A stretch of DNA of 64,000 bases from Cerioporus squamosus (taxonomy: Eukaryota; Basidiomycota; Agaricomycetes; Polyporales; Polyporaceae), in NCBI GenBank assembly GCA_022592435.1, contig JABYQS010000136.1:1-64000 (forward strand), in the 5' to 3' direction. The translations under genes and the position numbers were made by a program. The notes below the pieces were generated by a model. The model saw nothing but the letters and a program-made list of their open reading frames with translations. It was not told where the DNA came from and made no database searches. Positions 26,354 to 39,140 of the stretch are shown here, in pieces (position 1 is the stretch's first letter; every line of letters starts with the position of its first letter).

Positions 26354-29300
26354 ATGCCTACACCGGAGCCGTTCACGATCACCCTCAAGAACGGCGAGGA
26401 GGTCAAGATCAACGGTAACCGCGCTCACCTCTTCGTTCCATCTCGCACTCGTGCTGATTTCTTTTTTTTTGCCAGACCATGTCTACTGCTCGCCCAGCTG
26501 GGGCGTGCGCGACGGCACGCCGTACTCGATCGCGCGCATAATGGAGTTCCTGCCAGCGCAGGGCACGCCGACGTTCGACAAGAACGGGAACCGCAACGAG
26601 CCCATCACGCGAGTGCGCCTCGCGTGGTACTACCGCCCCAGCGACGTCTCGGACCGCACGGTGGCGGACTGCCGCCTGCTGCTCGCGGCCATCTACTCGG
26701 AGGTGTGCGAGCTTAGTCAGCTGCGCTCCAAGTGCTTCGTGCACCACCGCGACAGGATATCCGACCTCGCGGGCTGGAAGAAGCGGCCGGACAGGTTCTA
26801 CTTCACGCGCCTCTTCGACCCGTGGCTCAGGAAGGACTTCGAGGTCATCCCCGCGACGACCGTCCGCAACGGTCAGTAGTGGCGCGCAGCCCGCTGTCAC
26901 AATTCTTTGTCCGCGTCCGCATTCACACGCTCATGCATTGTCTTTTCCGTGCCAATCCTACAGTCCCCGCGCACATCCGGGACGTGCTCGTCTCGCGGTA
27001 CGAGTACATTGTCGCCGAGCGGGAGGTCGTGCCGGACCTGACGGACGACCTGCGGCTCTGCGAGACGTGCAAGAAGTGGTGCCCCCCGTGCGTATACAAA
27101 TACATCCGGCACTCGGGATGCGCCGCCCGTGCCTCGCCCGCTGATGCCCATCTTTCTCCCCGTGCAGTGCCGAGTCCCTCCAGTGCGACAGATGCAAGAA
27201 CTTCTTCCACATGGAGTGCGTCACGCCGCCGATGCTGTCCAAGCCGAGCCGCGGGTACGGCTGGACGTGCGCGCCGTGCTCTCGGGCGCACGACGAGGAG
27301 GTCGAGGGCCACGAACGGCTGCGGCACCACACGCCGGTCGCCCCCAAGCCCAAGTCGAACGCCCCCGCGGCGCGCGGGCGGGGGCGGCCGCGGAAGGACC
27401 GGGTGCTCGCGGAGAAGGAGGAGAACGTGGAGATCAAGCACTTCAAGATGTGGCCGTTCCGGTACTTCGGGTGAGCTCGTTCGTCGTCGCGCGGCGGAGA
27501 TGAGGCGGCTGGCTGACTGGTACTGCGACCGGGGGAACAGCCTGTACACGTTTGCGGAAGACACCCTCGGTGCGTCGCGGCGGGGAGACACGCGAATGCA
27601 CTGCAGCTGCTAATCTTGGATGTAGACCCGGACGACCTCATTTTCCCACGCGCTGCGACTCGCGTCGGTCCAAAGTACCAAGCGACAGTTCCTCCTGCTC
27701 CAGGTACCGCGGACAGGCCGGCAGGTGAGTATGCACTTAACCACAGGTGTGTCTTCGCTTATGGAGTCGCGCAGACGTCGAGGAGAGAGGAGGAGACTCG
27801 ACGATCGAGGTCCTCAGCCTTGTCAACGAGATGTCGCCGGAAGAGGGTGCGTGGGAACTCGCCGATACTTACCGCGACTAAGTAACACTGATCAATGCTC
27901 TACCGCAGTCGACGCACGTGAGTCTACAGCCAGCGGGCATCGAAGTTGAATGCAGGACATGCTAACCCCACCACAGTCGAGAAACAGAAGCTCACGCTCA
28001 CCAGGAATGAGATTTTGCGCTCTAGTGTGGACTGGCTCACAGAGGTCACCTTCCGCCTCACCGACGCTTGGATCAACAAGCGCGACTTTGCTACCGTCAG
28101 CATGCGGTCGCCCCTGCGTCTGCGCAAGGTTTGTCTGCGGTGCCTGGGCGTGGCCACTGACGCTGACTCTACCTCTAGTGGCAGAAGAGCGAGACGCGCT
28201 ACACCGACAAGGAGTGGACACCCAACGAGGTCGCCGCGTTCGAGGATGCCATCCAGATGCACGGCGCAGAGCTGCGCGCCGTCCGCGAAGAGGTCGGCTC
28301 GCGCACGATGCCCGAGGTGGTCCGCTTCTACGGCCACTGGAAGAAGTGCGCCCTTCCGTGCTCCGTTCCCCGCCGGCATGCCTGCTTACTGACGTCTGCC
28401 CCGCAGCTCCAAACTGAAGGAGGAGAACATCCGGATACGGGCCGCGCGCGCAAGCGGGCGGGACGTGAACGTCGATGTCACTATGCAGGAGAACATGCCT
28501 GAGGACGACGAGGGCTCCATCGTGACCGAGCTCAAGAAGGGCCACAACAGCTGCGGGGCATGCCGCACGCGGGAGTCCGAGACCTGGTGGAAGGCACCGA
28601 AGGGCCTCCCGACCAACGTCCTCTGCGACCACTGCGGCTTGAGCTGGCGCAAGTACGCCGATCTCAACGTGCGGCCTATCCGTGAGGAGCCCGTCGCGCC
28701 GAAGACCAAGGCGGGCGAGAAGCGTGAAGGCACGCCCCTTAACGGTGGTCCTGCGACCAAGCGCGCCAAGGTCAGCTCTTTCCTACTACTTTGTGACGCG
28801 GGCTCACGATATCGTCACCTCACCTGCAGACCGTCTCGTCCCAAGCAACACCTCCGCCTGCGGCGCCGCAACTGCGCTGCGTCGCATGTCAAAAGAACGG
28901 GCCCGTGGGCAAGGTCCTGCGGTGCAAACAGTGCCAGTTCCGCGTGCACGCCGGTGCGTGCGGGGCGACCTCCGATCCCGCGACGAACGACTCCTGGGTG
29001 TGCGACCTCTGCCAGAACGAGCAGTCGCTGGAGGCATCACTGGTGCGTCCCTAACGTCTAACGATCGCGCTGTCGTTCTCTTCTCATGCGGACTCTGGGC
29101 GTGTGTAGATCCCCGACTGCCTTCTCTGCCCGCGAATGCGGCGCGACCCGAAGAAGAAGCTCGTGTACCCGCCGCCGGACTCGTACCTGCGCGCGTGCAA
29201 GCCGACAGAGGGCCAGGCGTGGGTGCATGTGCTCTGCTCGGCGTTCATCCCGGAGATCACATACTCGGACGCCGCGCGCCTCCGTCTCGTCGAGGGCATC

Positions 29301-30158
29301 AGCGCGATACCGCAGTACCGCTGGCAGAACGTGAGTATCGGTTGTGCCTTTTTTTTCTTCTGTCGCTGCGCTCACACTCATCTCCGCGCGTCCGTGCAGA
29401 ACTGCACTCTGTGCGACCGCCAGGACGGCGCGGTCATCCAGTGCAGCGAGTGCCCCGCGGAGTACCACGTGTCGTGTGCGTGGAAGCAGGGCCACAAGTT
29501 CGGCTTCGAGATGCAGCAGGTGCGCACGCCCCTCGATCCTTGCTCGACGCAGTGCGTCCTGACCTCCTCGATCCGTCGTCGTCGTCGTCACCAGGCCAAG
29601 AGCAGCAGGCGCGAGGCACACCCGACCGTCGAGTTCAAGGGCGCAACCGGCGTCATGGTCCCGTCGGTCATCTGCAAGGGGCACTTCGGGCACAAGCGCC
29701 AGCTGCACGACCTCTGCGACACGAGCGACAGCGGCGAGGTACGTCACGTCTCACATCCACCGAGGCTCGAACCTCTCCGCACTTCATCGTGATCCTCATG
29801 CTCATGCTGACACGACCCGCAGACCGCGCTGCAGGTGTACTGCAAGACGTACAAGCAGGCGCAAGTCTCCGAGACGCACGGCCTCCTGCGCAAGGCGCGC
29901 CGGCTCGACAAGATCCTCGAAGCGAACGGGGACGCGTCCTCGAGCGCGTCCTTTGACGAGGGCCTCCCCGGGAGCGGCCCGGACCCGCAGTGCTACCGCT
30001 GCCGGACGGAGTTCTCGCCGTTCTTCCACGAGGTCGCTCTGCAGGTCGGCGGCGGGGCGAAGGCGTGGTTGTGCCACAAGTGCCATGCGGAGACGCGGAG
30101 CGCGGCCGCGTACCATGGCCAGCAACACCCAGCCATGATCGGCATCGGGGCTGCATAG
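26354..30158 (+). CDS. SNT2: Snt2-type chromatin protein (BAH, PHD, SANT, GATA-type finger, extended PHD)
   Basis: A long multi-exon gene of roughly 950-1000 residues. Domain order: a BAH domain after the first short exon (VYCSPSWGVRDG...RVRLAWYYRP...FYFTRLFD); a PHD finger (LCETCKKWCPP, then LQCDRCKNFFHMECV); a SANT/Myb-like module (WTPNEVAAFEDAIQMHG...VVRFYGHWK); a GATA-type finger (CGACRTRES...LCDHCGLSW); and an extended PHD at the end (CVACQKNGPVGK, DCLLCPRM, AWVHVLCSAFIPEI, CTLCDRQDGAVIQC, YHVSCAWKQGHKFGF). This order is that of fungal Snt2, part of the Snt2-Ecm5-Rpd3 / Lid2 type histone-modifying complexes in the nucleus. Splice junctions checked at the first, second, PHD and third-exon boundaries agree in phase. 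It is convergent with the deubiquitinase gene, with about 400 bp between their stops. Confidence 0.9.
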
Positions 30159-30566
30159 CCCGAGTCGGAGGCGGAGGTGGAGGGCAGGGTGGGGCAGTCG
30201 GTTTGTCGTACTTATTGGACTGAACTGAGTCGTGGTTGGTTGGTGCTCGGGTTCGGCTACCCGCGGACATGGTGCCACGCCGCTGGGCTAGTATACACAT
30301 ACAGATAGACGGAACTCGTGTAATGGGTGTGGCGGGCGGGTGGGTGGCCTTCGGCTCCGCTAGTTTGTTCGCTGTATGATTACAAGTGCTATGGTACGAC
30401 GAAGAATAGTAGTGTCTCGCGCGGGAAGATGCAATGGTGCGAAGAGTGAACGTTAACAATGAACAGTGGGACGACAAGTACAAACTGACAGCAGCAGCAG
30501 CAACAGATCCGATAAGTGGAAAGGAAGATGCACGGTTATATGTAACATGTAGAAGGATGAATAAGT
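30159..30566. other. Convergent 3' region of the Snt2 and deubiquitinase genes
   Basis: The two genes end towards each other across about 408 bp, which must hold both 3' ends. I saw no gene or clear structured terminator. Confidence 0.5.
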
Positions 30567-33500
30567 TCACGCTTTGGTCCTCTTATAGAACAAGATGTAA
30601 GCCGGCTTCCCCTGCAGTTCATCGGGGCACTTGTTAGCAGACCGCAGGCTGGGAAGGAAAGAAGGAGGAACACGTACTACTACGTCCTTTGCATCTGCTG
30701 GTGATACACGGCTGTCGTCGCAATAAAGCCAACCTCCTCGTGATGCGATAAACGCCGTATCTGGTGGGAGAGAGAAGTCGTCAACGACAAGTCCTCGTAA
30801 CGGAGCGCGAAACACTCACAATGCCCGGTGCTCAACGTTCCAAAGTGGTTCGTAACGCCGTACAGGTCGTATCGATATGGCGGGAGCTGACACCTGGGGT
30901 CGTCGGGTGGGTACTGCGAGATTCCGCTGACGCCCGGAGGTAATGGCGGGGGCATGTAGTTCGTCAGGTCCAGGCTCTTCAGCGGGAACTCGACGAACGT
31001 CTCGATCTTATCCGTGAAAGGCCCCTTCGCGGAAAAGCGTTTGAGGTGAATGAGGAGGACTGGCGGTAGTCGTGACAGAGACAATCGTTTCGTAGCCTTT
31101 CTCAGCGTCTTACAATGTGGACAATGCCTTGATGACGGAGCGTCAGTGCAGCTCAGGCCCGTAGAAGAGTGGGGAGGCATACCATGCATCCGACTTGTCC
31201 ATCACCTCTTCCTTCACGAAGGCATCTATGCACTGCTGCAACGTGACCTTCGTCGCACTGCGGCCCGTGGGTATCGGTAACGTGAGGTACATGAACGTGT
31301 TGTACGTTGTTGACGTCTATACGATGATCATCAGTTTTCTCGCAGCACCGAACGAAGGAAGACCAGGGCGCACTCCATGGCAAGTGAGACACTCCATTCG
31401 GTTCCGGTACTGTCCCTGGAAGAAGTCGACGACGAGGCTGTCGTCGCGCATGCGGTAGATCTGCCACTCCTGCTCGCTTGCAATCTGCGTGGGCAGCTTC
31501 TCCAGCTCGGCCTCCCGCTCCGGCGTCCGCTCGATCTTCGGCTTCTGCAGAATGCGGTTGAGGTCCTCGTGCAGGCCGTCCAACAGGAAGCTCAAGAACT
31601 CCTGCGAGTCGTGCTGCTCCGAGCCGGAAAACTGCGGTGCGTGGCTGCATATCGATCTCTGCAACATCGCGGTCAGCGCTGCTCCTTTGCTCAACTATGC
31701 GTACATGTAAACACTCACTCGGAACGTAACGGGCGACAACGCGGCGCCCTCTCCCTGCCACAGATCTCTCAGGATATCGGCAAACGACTTGGCCAAGTTC
31801 CCCTTCGTGCCCATCGGATTGACCATGTTCACCGCGCTCTTCCATCGACCGTCCGTGAAGAAGCGCGAGAACGGCACGGTCGCGCTCAAGCACTGGATCG
31901 TCGAGTTCATGTAGCACGTGTTGCCCAGGTTCTTCAGCCCGCTCGTGCCGATCTGGATGTCCGGCCAGTACGTCACCGGGTAATCACTGGAGATCGTCGG
32001 TGGCTTCGGCGCGGACTGGGTCATCGCGAAATAGTTGCTCGGCGGCATGACGCGCGGACGGTTGTCCAACGTTGAAGACGCCGCCGCAGGCGGGGGCCGA
32101 GAATGTGCTGCGACGAGAGCTCAGGGTAGTCGATCGATGTGCGCGTGACCATGCCATTGACCGCCTCCTGCGACTGGTCAATATAATCGCTTCTACGGCG
32201 CGCAAGGGGGGAGGGGTTTATCGACGCCTGAGGTGGTAAAGCAAGGCCATTCACGCCTGGAGATGGGGAGAAGGACGACCCAGACACTTGCGGGGATATA
32301 TGTCGAGTAATGGGGGGGTATTGGATGGGAGAGGTGCCGTTCATGAGCGGGGACGAGACATGCTGCATAGCCATCTGCGAGAGAGTCGGTCAGTTCCAAC
32401 TCGCAGCATTCGACAGAGTAACTCACGTTCTCAGGTATCACTGGTGTACTGTACGGGTATGAAACTGAATTCGAACCACTTCGCGAGATTGCTGGTCGGC
32501 GCGACAACCGCTTCGCAGGGTCTAGTGACGGGAGCGCGCCAACACTGTCCATGCTGAGCCTGAATCACCCATCAGCGTGATGGACGTATACTGCATACCA
32601 CAGACGTTTGCCAGAAACTAAGACTCACCTAGGCGACCCAGATGATGTAGGCTCTATTGGACTCCTGATACCCGTAGGGATCCATGGCCGGTGTGCATTC
32701 GGATCGATACTCGACTCTGTACCAGATCTTGAGCGCCCAAGCGCCGACATACTGGCGAGATCCGCCGTAGGTGAGAATGGCACAGGGGCAGCGACCGACG
32801 TAGACGCGAAGGACGACTCCGCTGGTGCGCGTACGTGGCCGAGACCCAAGCCCTTCGGTTCCGACGGTGGTGTACCCGGGGTGCCGTTGATGCTTGACGA
32901 CCCAACGCCGTTGACGAGATTCGACAGGGGGCTTGGACGACCAGGCGAAGATGAACCGGCCTTGATGACCTCGGCCTCGCCATACTCACGCTTCCAAGCT
33001 TGCAGACCACCAACGAGCAACAACGGCATGTTGCGCAAGATCTTCCGGAAGGCAGTCTCGTAGATAGCTCCGAAGAGGACGGATAGCGGAGGATCCTTCA
33101 TGCTCTCCGACGAGTCGTCGTAAATAGCGACAAGATCGAACTTGTCCCGATTGGCGAACAGAGTCGCTTCGTTCCGTGGACTGATGCTGAGCGCGTCTTC
33201 GATGGAGTCCGCAGAAACGCTATAGCACAACGATAACCAGGTCACGAGGTAGAGCGGATCCCAACAGATACGATAGACTCACCTATCACGCATAAGAATT
33301 GACGGCTCTATACACACCACTGCGTCCGCCTTGATGTGCTCCCTCTCAAACTCATCCCGCGTCCGCACGTCTAGCAGCAACACCTTGAAGTTCGGTTTGT
33401 ATCTCCACTCATGCAGCGTCTTCGGGTACAGGGTCTTGAAGGGCAGCTCCGCCCTCTCCGCGGTAGGAGTCATCGGCGGGATGACCGGTGATCGCTGAAG

Positions 33501-34784
33501 ACTCGAGCTTGCCGAGTTCAAGGCCAGGTTGGACGGTTTGCGGGGGACTGTCGGGGATAGCGGGGAGCGCATGGGAGAACTTGGCCGACTCTGGAAGGTA
33601 TCGATGGTCGGAGGAATCGGAGTGCTAGACGGGCGCGGCCCCATGTCCATAGGTAGCACGGGGAACGGCTTAGGGTGAACGATGGGTGGTGCAGCATTGG
33701 AACGAAGGTCCGATATAGATGGCTTGCTGGAGCGCGAGCCTGCGCTACTCGTACCTGTCGTGTTGGTGGGCAGCTTCAAGGCATCCATCTCTTCTATTTC
33801 GTCGATCGAGGGGAACGTCTGGGTGAAGTCTTGGAAACTGAGCACTGACATACGTGGTGAGGATGATGTTGATGAAGACGGAGACGGCGGCCCGAGACTA
33901 GACGTAGGAACCAGCGCATGTGGAGAGGGACCGACGGTCGTAGGCGAGCCAAGGGACTGCGTGAAGGAGGACGGCACAGCGGTAGGAGGAGAGAGCGCCT
34001 GGAGAGAGAGCAGATTCGGGCGAGCGTTGTCGGGCGAGAGCGGTGGAGAAAGCGGCGGTGCGGCGGAGGTGGGTATTTCCCGGGAGATGCGCTTCGTCGT
34101 CGAGACAGAGAGACCAGCACTCTGAAGAGAGCGCATGCGGTCTGCGATGCTTCCGCCACTAGTCTTGACGATCGTACTGCTCGCATCATCTTCGTTGGTC
34201 GACGATCTGTAGTGTGGGCGTTCAGCCGGCGCGCATGCGTGATCAAGAATGTGGCATACTGAGCAGCAGACCTCTCCAATTCTACCAGCTTCGCCTCTAC
34301 ACTCCTCGTCTTGTCAAACAGGTCCCGTCCGTCGGTCTTCAAGGTGTGAACAAGACGTATGAATGGCAGTAAGGGCGACGTACCTGCTGGAAAGCCATGA
34401 ACTCCCTGAACAGCGGACCCTTCTTCCCCGACTCTGCCTTGAACTCCGGGGTATCCATGAGCATTTGAACGAGGGACGCCGACTTGGTGTATGCACTCAA
34501 GGCACCCTTGAGATCTCCCTCGTTCTCCCTTGCTTGCGCGAGACGGATCTGACTGCGGGCGGAGGCGAGGAGACTGGTGGCCGAGGCCCCCTTGACTTGG
34601 CTCGCGTTCTCCTTTGCGTTGGCCTTAATCTCTGCTACGGTCTCGCGATGGTATGCGGCGCCATTTTGCATTGCTAGTCGTCGAGGTTACTACCGAGTTG
34701 CTAACAAGGTCTTGCTCCCGACTCACCGGTGAACTTCGGGAAGTTAGTGGGCGGCGGCGGTGGTAATACAGCGATACCGGGCAT
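30567..34784 (-). CDS. Ubiquitin carboxyl-terminal hydrolase, Doa4/Ubp5/USP8-like
   Basis: Starts at 34784 with MPGIAVLPPPPPTNFPKFTG; a spliced second exon gives a helical N-terminal region (KANAKENASQVKG...LASARSQIRLAQ), as in USP8/Doa4 N-terminal MIT-like modules. A long Ser/Pro-rich linker follows. Then comes a rhodanese-like domain (VLLLDVRTRDEFEREHIKADAVV...LLLVGGLQAWKREYG). The peptidase C19 domain has the Cys box GLKNLGNTCYMNSTIQCL, QHDSQEFLSFLLDGLHEDLN, zinc-ribbon cysteines (MECLTCH, WYCPHCKT), and the His box DLYGVTNHFGTLSTGHYTAF. These enzymes remove ubiquitin from endosomal cargo and recycle it before vacuolar degradation. The active-site Cys and His are present. The stop is at 30567-30569 after YILFYKRTKA. 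Confidence 0.92.
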
Positions 34785-35156
34785 GAGCCGGTGTGGTGGG
34801 TGATCCAATCAGAGAGGAAATAAGGATAATAGGACGGCGAGGAGATGTTAGGAAGAGAGGAACATAGCGGACGGCGTGCAAGCTGGTCTCAGGCCTCCGC
34901 ATTGAGCAACGGGATTAGTTACGTAATACTATACGTTTGTTATTAGAACTACTTACCGTTGATCACAAACTCTGACATGTCATAAGTTTCAGATTGACCA
35001 GCCTAATAAGTGAGTTAAAGAGGAAGTAAGTAAGTAGTCGACAGGTAAGTAGTCGACAGGTAAGTAGTCGATAGTGTATATTGTCTCGCCGGTTTGCTGT
35101 CTTTTCTTCATGCCACCACGACCAACGTCCGCCGAACAAAGCACGCAAGCCCTTGA
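34785..35156. other. Divergent promoter region with a 15-bp tandem repeat
   Basis: This lies between the divergently transcribed deubiquitinase and methyltransferase-like genes. It holds three tandem copies of TAAGTAGTCGACAGG (35031-35075, the third copy changed at its last bases to TAAGTAGTCGATAGT). No gene. Confidence 0.6.
35031..35075. repeat. Three tandem 15-bp units
   Basis: Units at 35031-35045, 35046-35060 and 35061-35075. The first two are identical (TAAGTAGTCGACAGG) and the third ends TCGATAGT. It sits about 80 bp upstream of the methyltransferase-like start codon, so it could be regulatory or merely replication slippage. Confidence 0.75.
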
Positions 35157-36400
35157 ATGACCCAGTCTTCCCTGCTTCCTCCGTCGGCACGCCTTCCTCC
35201 AATCAGACGAATCCGTGAACAATCCCTCGATGGACTAGCAAAACTAGTCCAGTACCTGCGGGCGGTTTATAATCCCCCGGTTCGCGGTTCGCGGCGCACC
35301 AGTCGCGATGGTTCCGAATCCATTAGAAAAACACTGCGAGAACAGCGGCGGGACGAAGGGGACGCCGTCGAGGAACAGTTGCGCGCAGACGAGTTCGAGC
35401 GGGCGTACGCAGTGCGCTGGTTGACGGGCCTGATCTCCCAAGCCTCGCTCCTCGAAGACTCCGCCGAGGAGTATGACGAACAAGATACCTCCGCGTCGCC
35501 GGAAGTGCTCGAGGCAAAGGTCGATGCGCTCATTCGGTCCGCTGCCGCGCTCATAGCAATTTGCGCAGGGACATCCGCTGCGCGTACCCTCACGCGGCGA
35601 TACCAGTTCTCCAGTCCCTTGCTTACCTCGGATGTCGAGGTCCAGGTGAGGGACGTCCCATTGCAGTCGACGAAGACGCTCCCACTGTCGGCACGCAAAC
35701 ATGGGGCGGGGCCTGTCTGCTTGCGGAGATGCTTGTGGAGGAACCTGGTCGCTTTGGGCTGTCGGAGGACGTGTTGGGTCGTGCGGGGACGGTGCGGGTG
35801 TTGGAGTTGGGTGCAGGCACTGGACTGGTCAGTCTCGCTCTTTCGCGATATCTCACCGCGCGTTCTTCCGGGAGCACAGGAGTCCAACCGAGCGTCGAGG
35901 TTGTTGCGTCGGACTACCATCCGTTGGTGCTCGACAACTTGCGCCACAACATGAAGATGAATTTCCCTGACGGCGCACCTCCGCTTCTCTCTCTCGATGC
36001 ACGCACGTTGGATTGGTCAACATACTCGCCTGCGCCCTCCGCCGCTGCGCCGTCTTTCGAGGAAACTTTTGACCTCATACTGGGCGCCGACATCATCTAC
36101 GAGCCCACGCATGCCTTGTGGATCCGCGACTGTGTCGCCGCGCTCTTGCGCCGTCCGACTGCCGCGGTGCAGCCGCGCTTCCACTTGGTCATGCCCCTCC
36201 GCCCGACTCACACCGGGGAGTCTCGGACCGTGCAAGAGGTCTTCCTACCTGCTCCTGTGGTCTCCGCCGGGTCGCAGAAGTCCGCGCGCATGGACTGGAC
36301 GCTCTGCGTGCTGGAGCAGGAGACGATTGTCTGCGAGGCTGAAGAGGGGCGCGGGCGGGCGGAGGTGGACTACGTGCACTATGTCATTGGATGGGTTTAG
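35157..36400 (+). CDS. Lysine methyltransferase-like protein (METTL21/Nnt1 family) with apparent frameshift
   Basis: The N-terminal half begins MTQSSLLPPSARLPPIRRIRE and ends in ARTLTRRYQF, the strand that precedes the catalytic domain in this family. The C-terminal half, in another frame, has GTQTWGGACLLAEML, the SAM-binding motif VLELGAGTGLVSLAL, VVASDYHPLVLDNLRHNM, and the post-motif FDLILGADIIYEP. The two halves belong to one protein, but the change of frame falls at about 35640-35670 with no credible intron: the only GT..AG pair there spans 21 nt and keeps the wrong frame. One missing base would explain it. Family members methylate lysines of translation factors or chaperones; the substrate is not predictable here. 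No intron is needed elsewhere. Confidence 0.75.
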
Positions 36401-37117
36401 ACGTCGTTTAGGTATTCATGGACTGCTCTCCTTGGGTTCGCTGATAGACATAGACAGGCACATAGACGTATTTAGAAGGGATGGACTGAGGTATGTACTA
36501 CATTCGCGTTAGTGTCCGCGCTATGCTAGTTGATGTTCGTAATCATGTCTGTATAGACGTATAGACAGAGTCATCCATCGATAGCGGACCTTGAGGACAT
36601 CTACTCAGTTTGTGCGCAATGGCTTTCCGGCGCGATCATCCGCGAGCAGATAATGGGTGAGCACTTCTAGCATTGCAGATCTATGTCACTGCCATCAGTT
36701 GACGTACCGGACTATAGGTGAATTGTCGCTGTTTCCAACTAGCAGGCCTCTCAATGACTCTCAGTCTATTACTTCTTGCGAGTTCAACGGAGTGAATGGG
36801 CTCGTGGAAGTGAACGAAATATGGGCGCAACGCTCATATCTGCACCACGGGAACCTCGCGCACCAACTGGGCGCATCAGAACACGACCACCGCTCGTTCT
36901 GCGAAGAGAGGCACCCACCCATAGAATTCCTTACCACAATGTGCTTTCGGGCGTTCATGCCATATCTGGACTCCGAGTACGCTAGAAGGTATGTGTTAGT
37001 GATCTCGGCGACTCATCTTGTCAGAGACAGACACCGCACCCGCACGCTTCAAAGAAACACTTTGACTCCTTCCCATCACCCTACTCAACCACCCTCTGCT
37101 AGTCACGCCATACCGAT
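36401..37117. other. Intergenic region
   Basis: No supported gene. A 205-codon plus-strand frame (36657-37274) runs into the first exon of the APH gene in a different frame and shows no domain, so I treat it as chance or as a leader. Confidence 0.35.
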
Positions 37118-38454
37118 ATGCCCTTGTCGTCGTTCTGGAATGGGGACGGCCAGTTACTATTGCTGGAGGGACTCCCGTCCTCCTTCGAGCACTGGAGCGT
37201 GGGCGATGAAGTCGACCAACACCGTCGCTCGCTGCTCGACAGAATCGAGGTCGCACTTTCGTCGGAGATCGTGAGGACGGAGGTGCGGGCTGCCAGCGAC
37301 AGGAGCTTGGTAGGACTGTCTCTTTTACTGCAGCCTTGATGAAGCTCATATGAGCAAACAGGTACTTGAGGTGGGGTTGGCGGACGGTCGGCGCGAGATT
37401 GTTTGTGCTTTCATGCAAGCCCACGGTTCCGAGTTGTTCGAGAGCGAAGTTGCCTTGCTTGCATGGCTCAGCCGACGGACGCTTGTTCCGGTTCCTCGAC
37501 TTCGCTGCGTGGTCCGCCGGTCGGTGATGGAGCCGCACACTTTCGCCGTTATGGAAAAGTTGCCCGGAGACTGTCTCATGAACGTCTTTGGAGGTCTCTC
37601 GTATGCCGACAAGGTGAGCATTTTATGTACAATTTATATGTGACACTCGATACTCACCGGCAAGTCTTCCGGGGCTTCTGCGCCCCTACAGGACTCCATC
37701 GTCCGCGATTACGCGAAGATCATGTTACAGCTCAATGACTTAGTGGTACCGCAACAAATTGGAACCACCCTTATCCGCGACGACGACATTGCACTCATCC
37801 CTCCGCTGCGCGTCATCCCACTACCCGCTGATTCTGCTCGGGCCTTCGACACCTTGGAAGACTTCATGTACGCGCTCATCGCAGCGAGGCGTGCATCCGA
37901 CTTGATAGGCTCTGACGACGCCGATCGGTCTCGTGCGCAGGTTGCGCTTGCACGCCTCGCCTCGGCGCTGCCGCCCATACTGGCACGTCTGTCCGCTCCC
38001 GTATATCGGCGCTGTGTTCTTCGTCACGATGATCTCAGCGATGCCAATGTTCTCGTGGATGGGAATCGCATCAGCGGCCTCGTTGACTGGGAATACCACT
38101 CCACGGTCCCGATCGTGCTGGCGGCTCAGCCTCCCCGTTGGATCCGCTACGACGGCACCTACGACCCGCGGTTCAATGGCAAGGTTATGGAGACACTGTG
38201 GCTTGTCTCTCCGGAGGAAGCCTCGAGGCTGCGTACGGTATACTCTGAGGTGAGTGTAATTGATATGTCGGCTACGAGTCCTGTTCACTGTCTCGGAACA
38301 GACTGTTAAGGCCTCGAACGAGGAGTACTGGCACGTCATGGCTGACGGGCAGTTACTCCAACAAATCGAGGAATGGTTGACGGAACACAGACCCGACCCA
38401 GGCTGTGATAGGATGTCGGCGTGGATGGATAGCGCAATTTCGGACCATCAGTAA
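37118..38454 (+). CDS. Aminoglycoside phosphotransferase-fold (APH) protein, copy 1
   Basis: Four exons read in phase: 37118-37309, 37362-37613, 37692-38249, 38302-38454, giving about 384 residues. Kinase-like features: an N-lobe with a VALLAWLSRRTLVPVPRLR segment and TFAVMEKLPGDCL, the Brenner-type catalytic loop LRHDDLSDANVLVD (His, Asp, Asn), and the metal-binding GLVDWEYHSTVP (Asp). This is the APH/choline-kinase fold (PF01636), common as orphan small-molecule kinases in basidiomycetes, probably cytosolic. The real substrate is unknown; antibiotic resistance should not be assumed. A close paralogue lies at 62.8-64.0 kb on the other strand. Confidence 0.85.
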
Positions 38455-39083
38455 CGACTCGGACGACACGCGCCTCGAGAAAAGCAGCTCCAACCTCTCG
38501 CTATCGCTTGCCGAACTACCCAAAAGCCCATCGTCGGGACTCAGAACATGAACCTGGGTTTTACAACCACCACCCCACAATTCACGCGAGTGGGTGCGAG
38601 CGGAGACAGCCCGAGGAAGTGTAACGGGGCGAGTAGGAAGCCCCCGAGGCCGGGGTTATGTCCGTTTGAGGTGAGGTGTATACTGGCCTGGCGGTTTACC
38701 CCGCTCCGACCTTCTACGGATCTTCGAGTGTCTTTTTTACCGCCCTTCCATCCATCAGGTTGACTTGTGACACTTCGCAGAAGTTAGCGGTGACCCCAAC
38801 ATGCGGTCCCCGTGCGGCGATAGTGGAAACCAGCAATGAGTCATGGGTGCGGTAAGGACGGACCACTCACACTACCCATTGAAGCATCAGAATGGCGACC
38901 TTTATCAGTCAGGCATCTTGTAAACGTCGCGAGTTCGGAGGTGGCATGCAAAACGCCATAAGCGGGGGGTGTCGTGTCAGTCTTTCTGTCCCGGTGTTTG
39001 AGCGATTCATGGACTCGGGAACAGTAAGAAATGCCCTCATTTCCTACCGACTTTCGCTCGTTTTTGCACTCGCACATGGCAGG
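38455..39083. other. Intergenic region
   Basis: No supported gene between the APH gene and the first DUF5648 gene. Its right part is the promoter of the latter. Confidence 0.4.
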
Positions 39084-39090
39084 TATATAA
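39084..39090 (+). promoter_or_regulatory. TATA box of DUF5648 gene 1
   Basis: TATATAA, 51 bases before the ATG at 39141. The same motif is found at a similar distance from gene 2. Confidence 0.55.
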
Positions 39091-39140
39091 TCAGTACTCG
39101 ACGACAACTTTGCATCGTCCATCCAGACGTATCTGGCACC

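Noticed and set aside
29755..29775. A tRNA B-box-like GGTTCGAGCCT on the minus strand
   Set aside because: There is no matching A box or acceptor stem, and it sits inside a short intron of the Snt2 gene.
28386..30570. Several minus-strand frames of 78-300 codons across the Snt2 gene
   Set aside because: They are antisense to exons with clear PHD, SANT and GATA-type residues and are very rich in Arg and Ala, as expected from GC-rich shadows.
35646..35666. A 21-nt intron in the methyltransferase-like gene
   Set aside because: It is far below the usual size here (about 45-70 nt) and removing it does not change the frame, so it does not explain the break.
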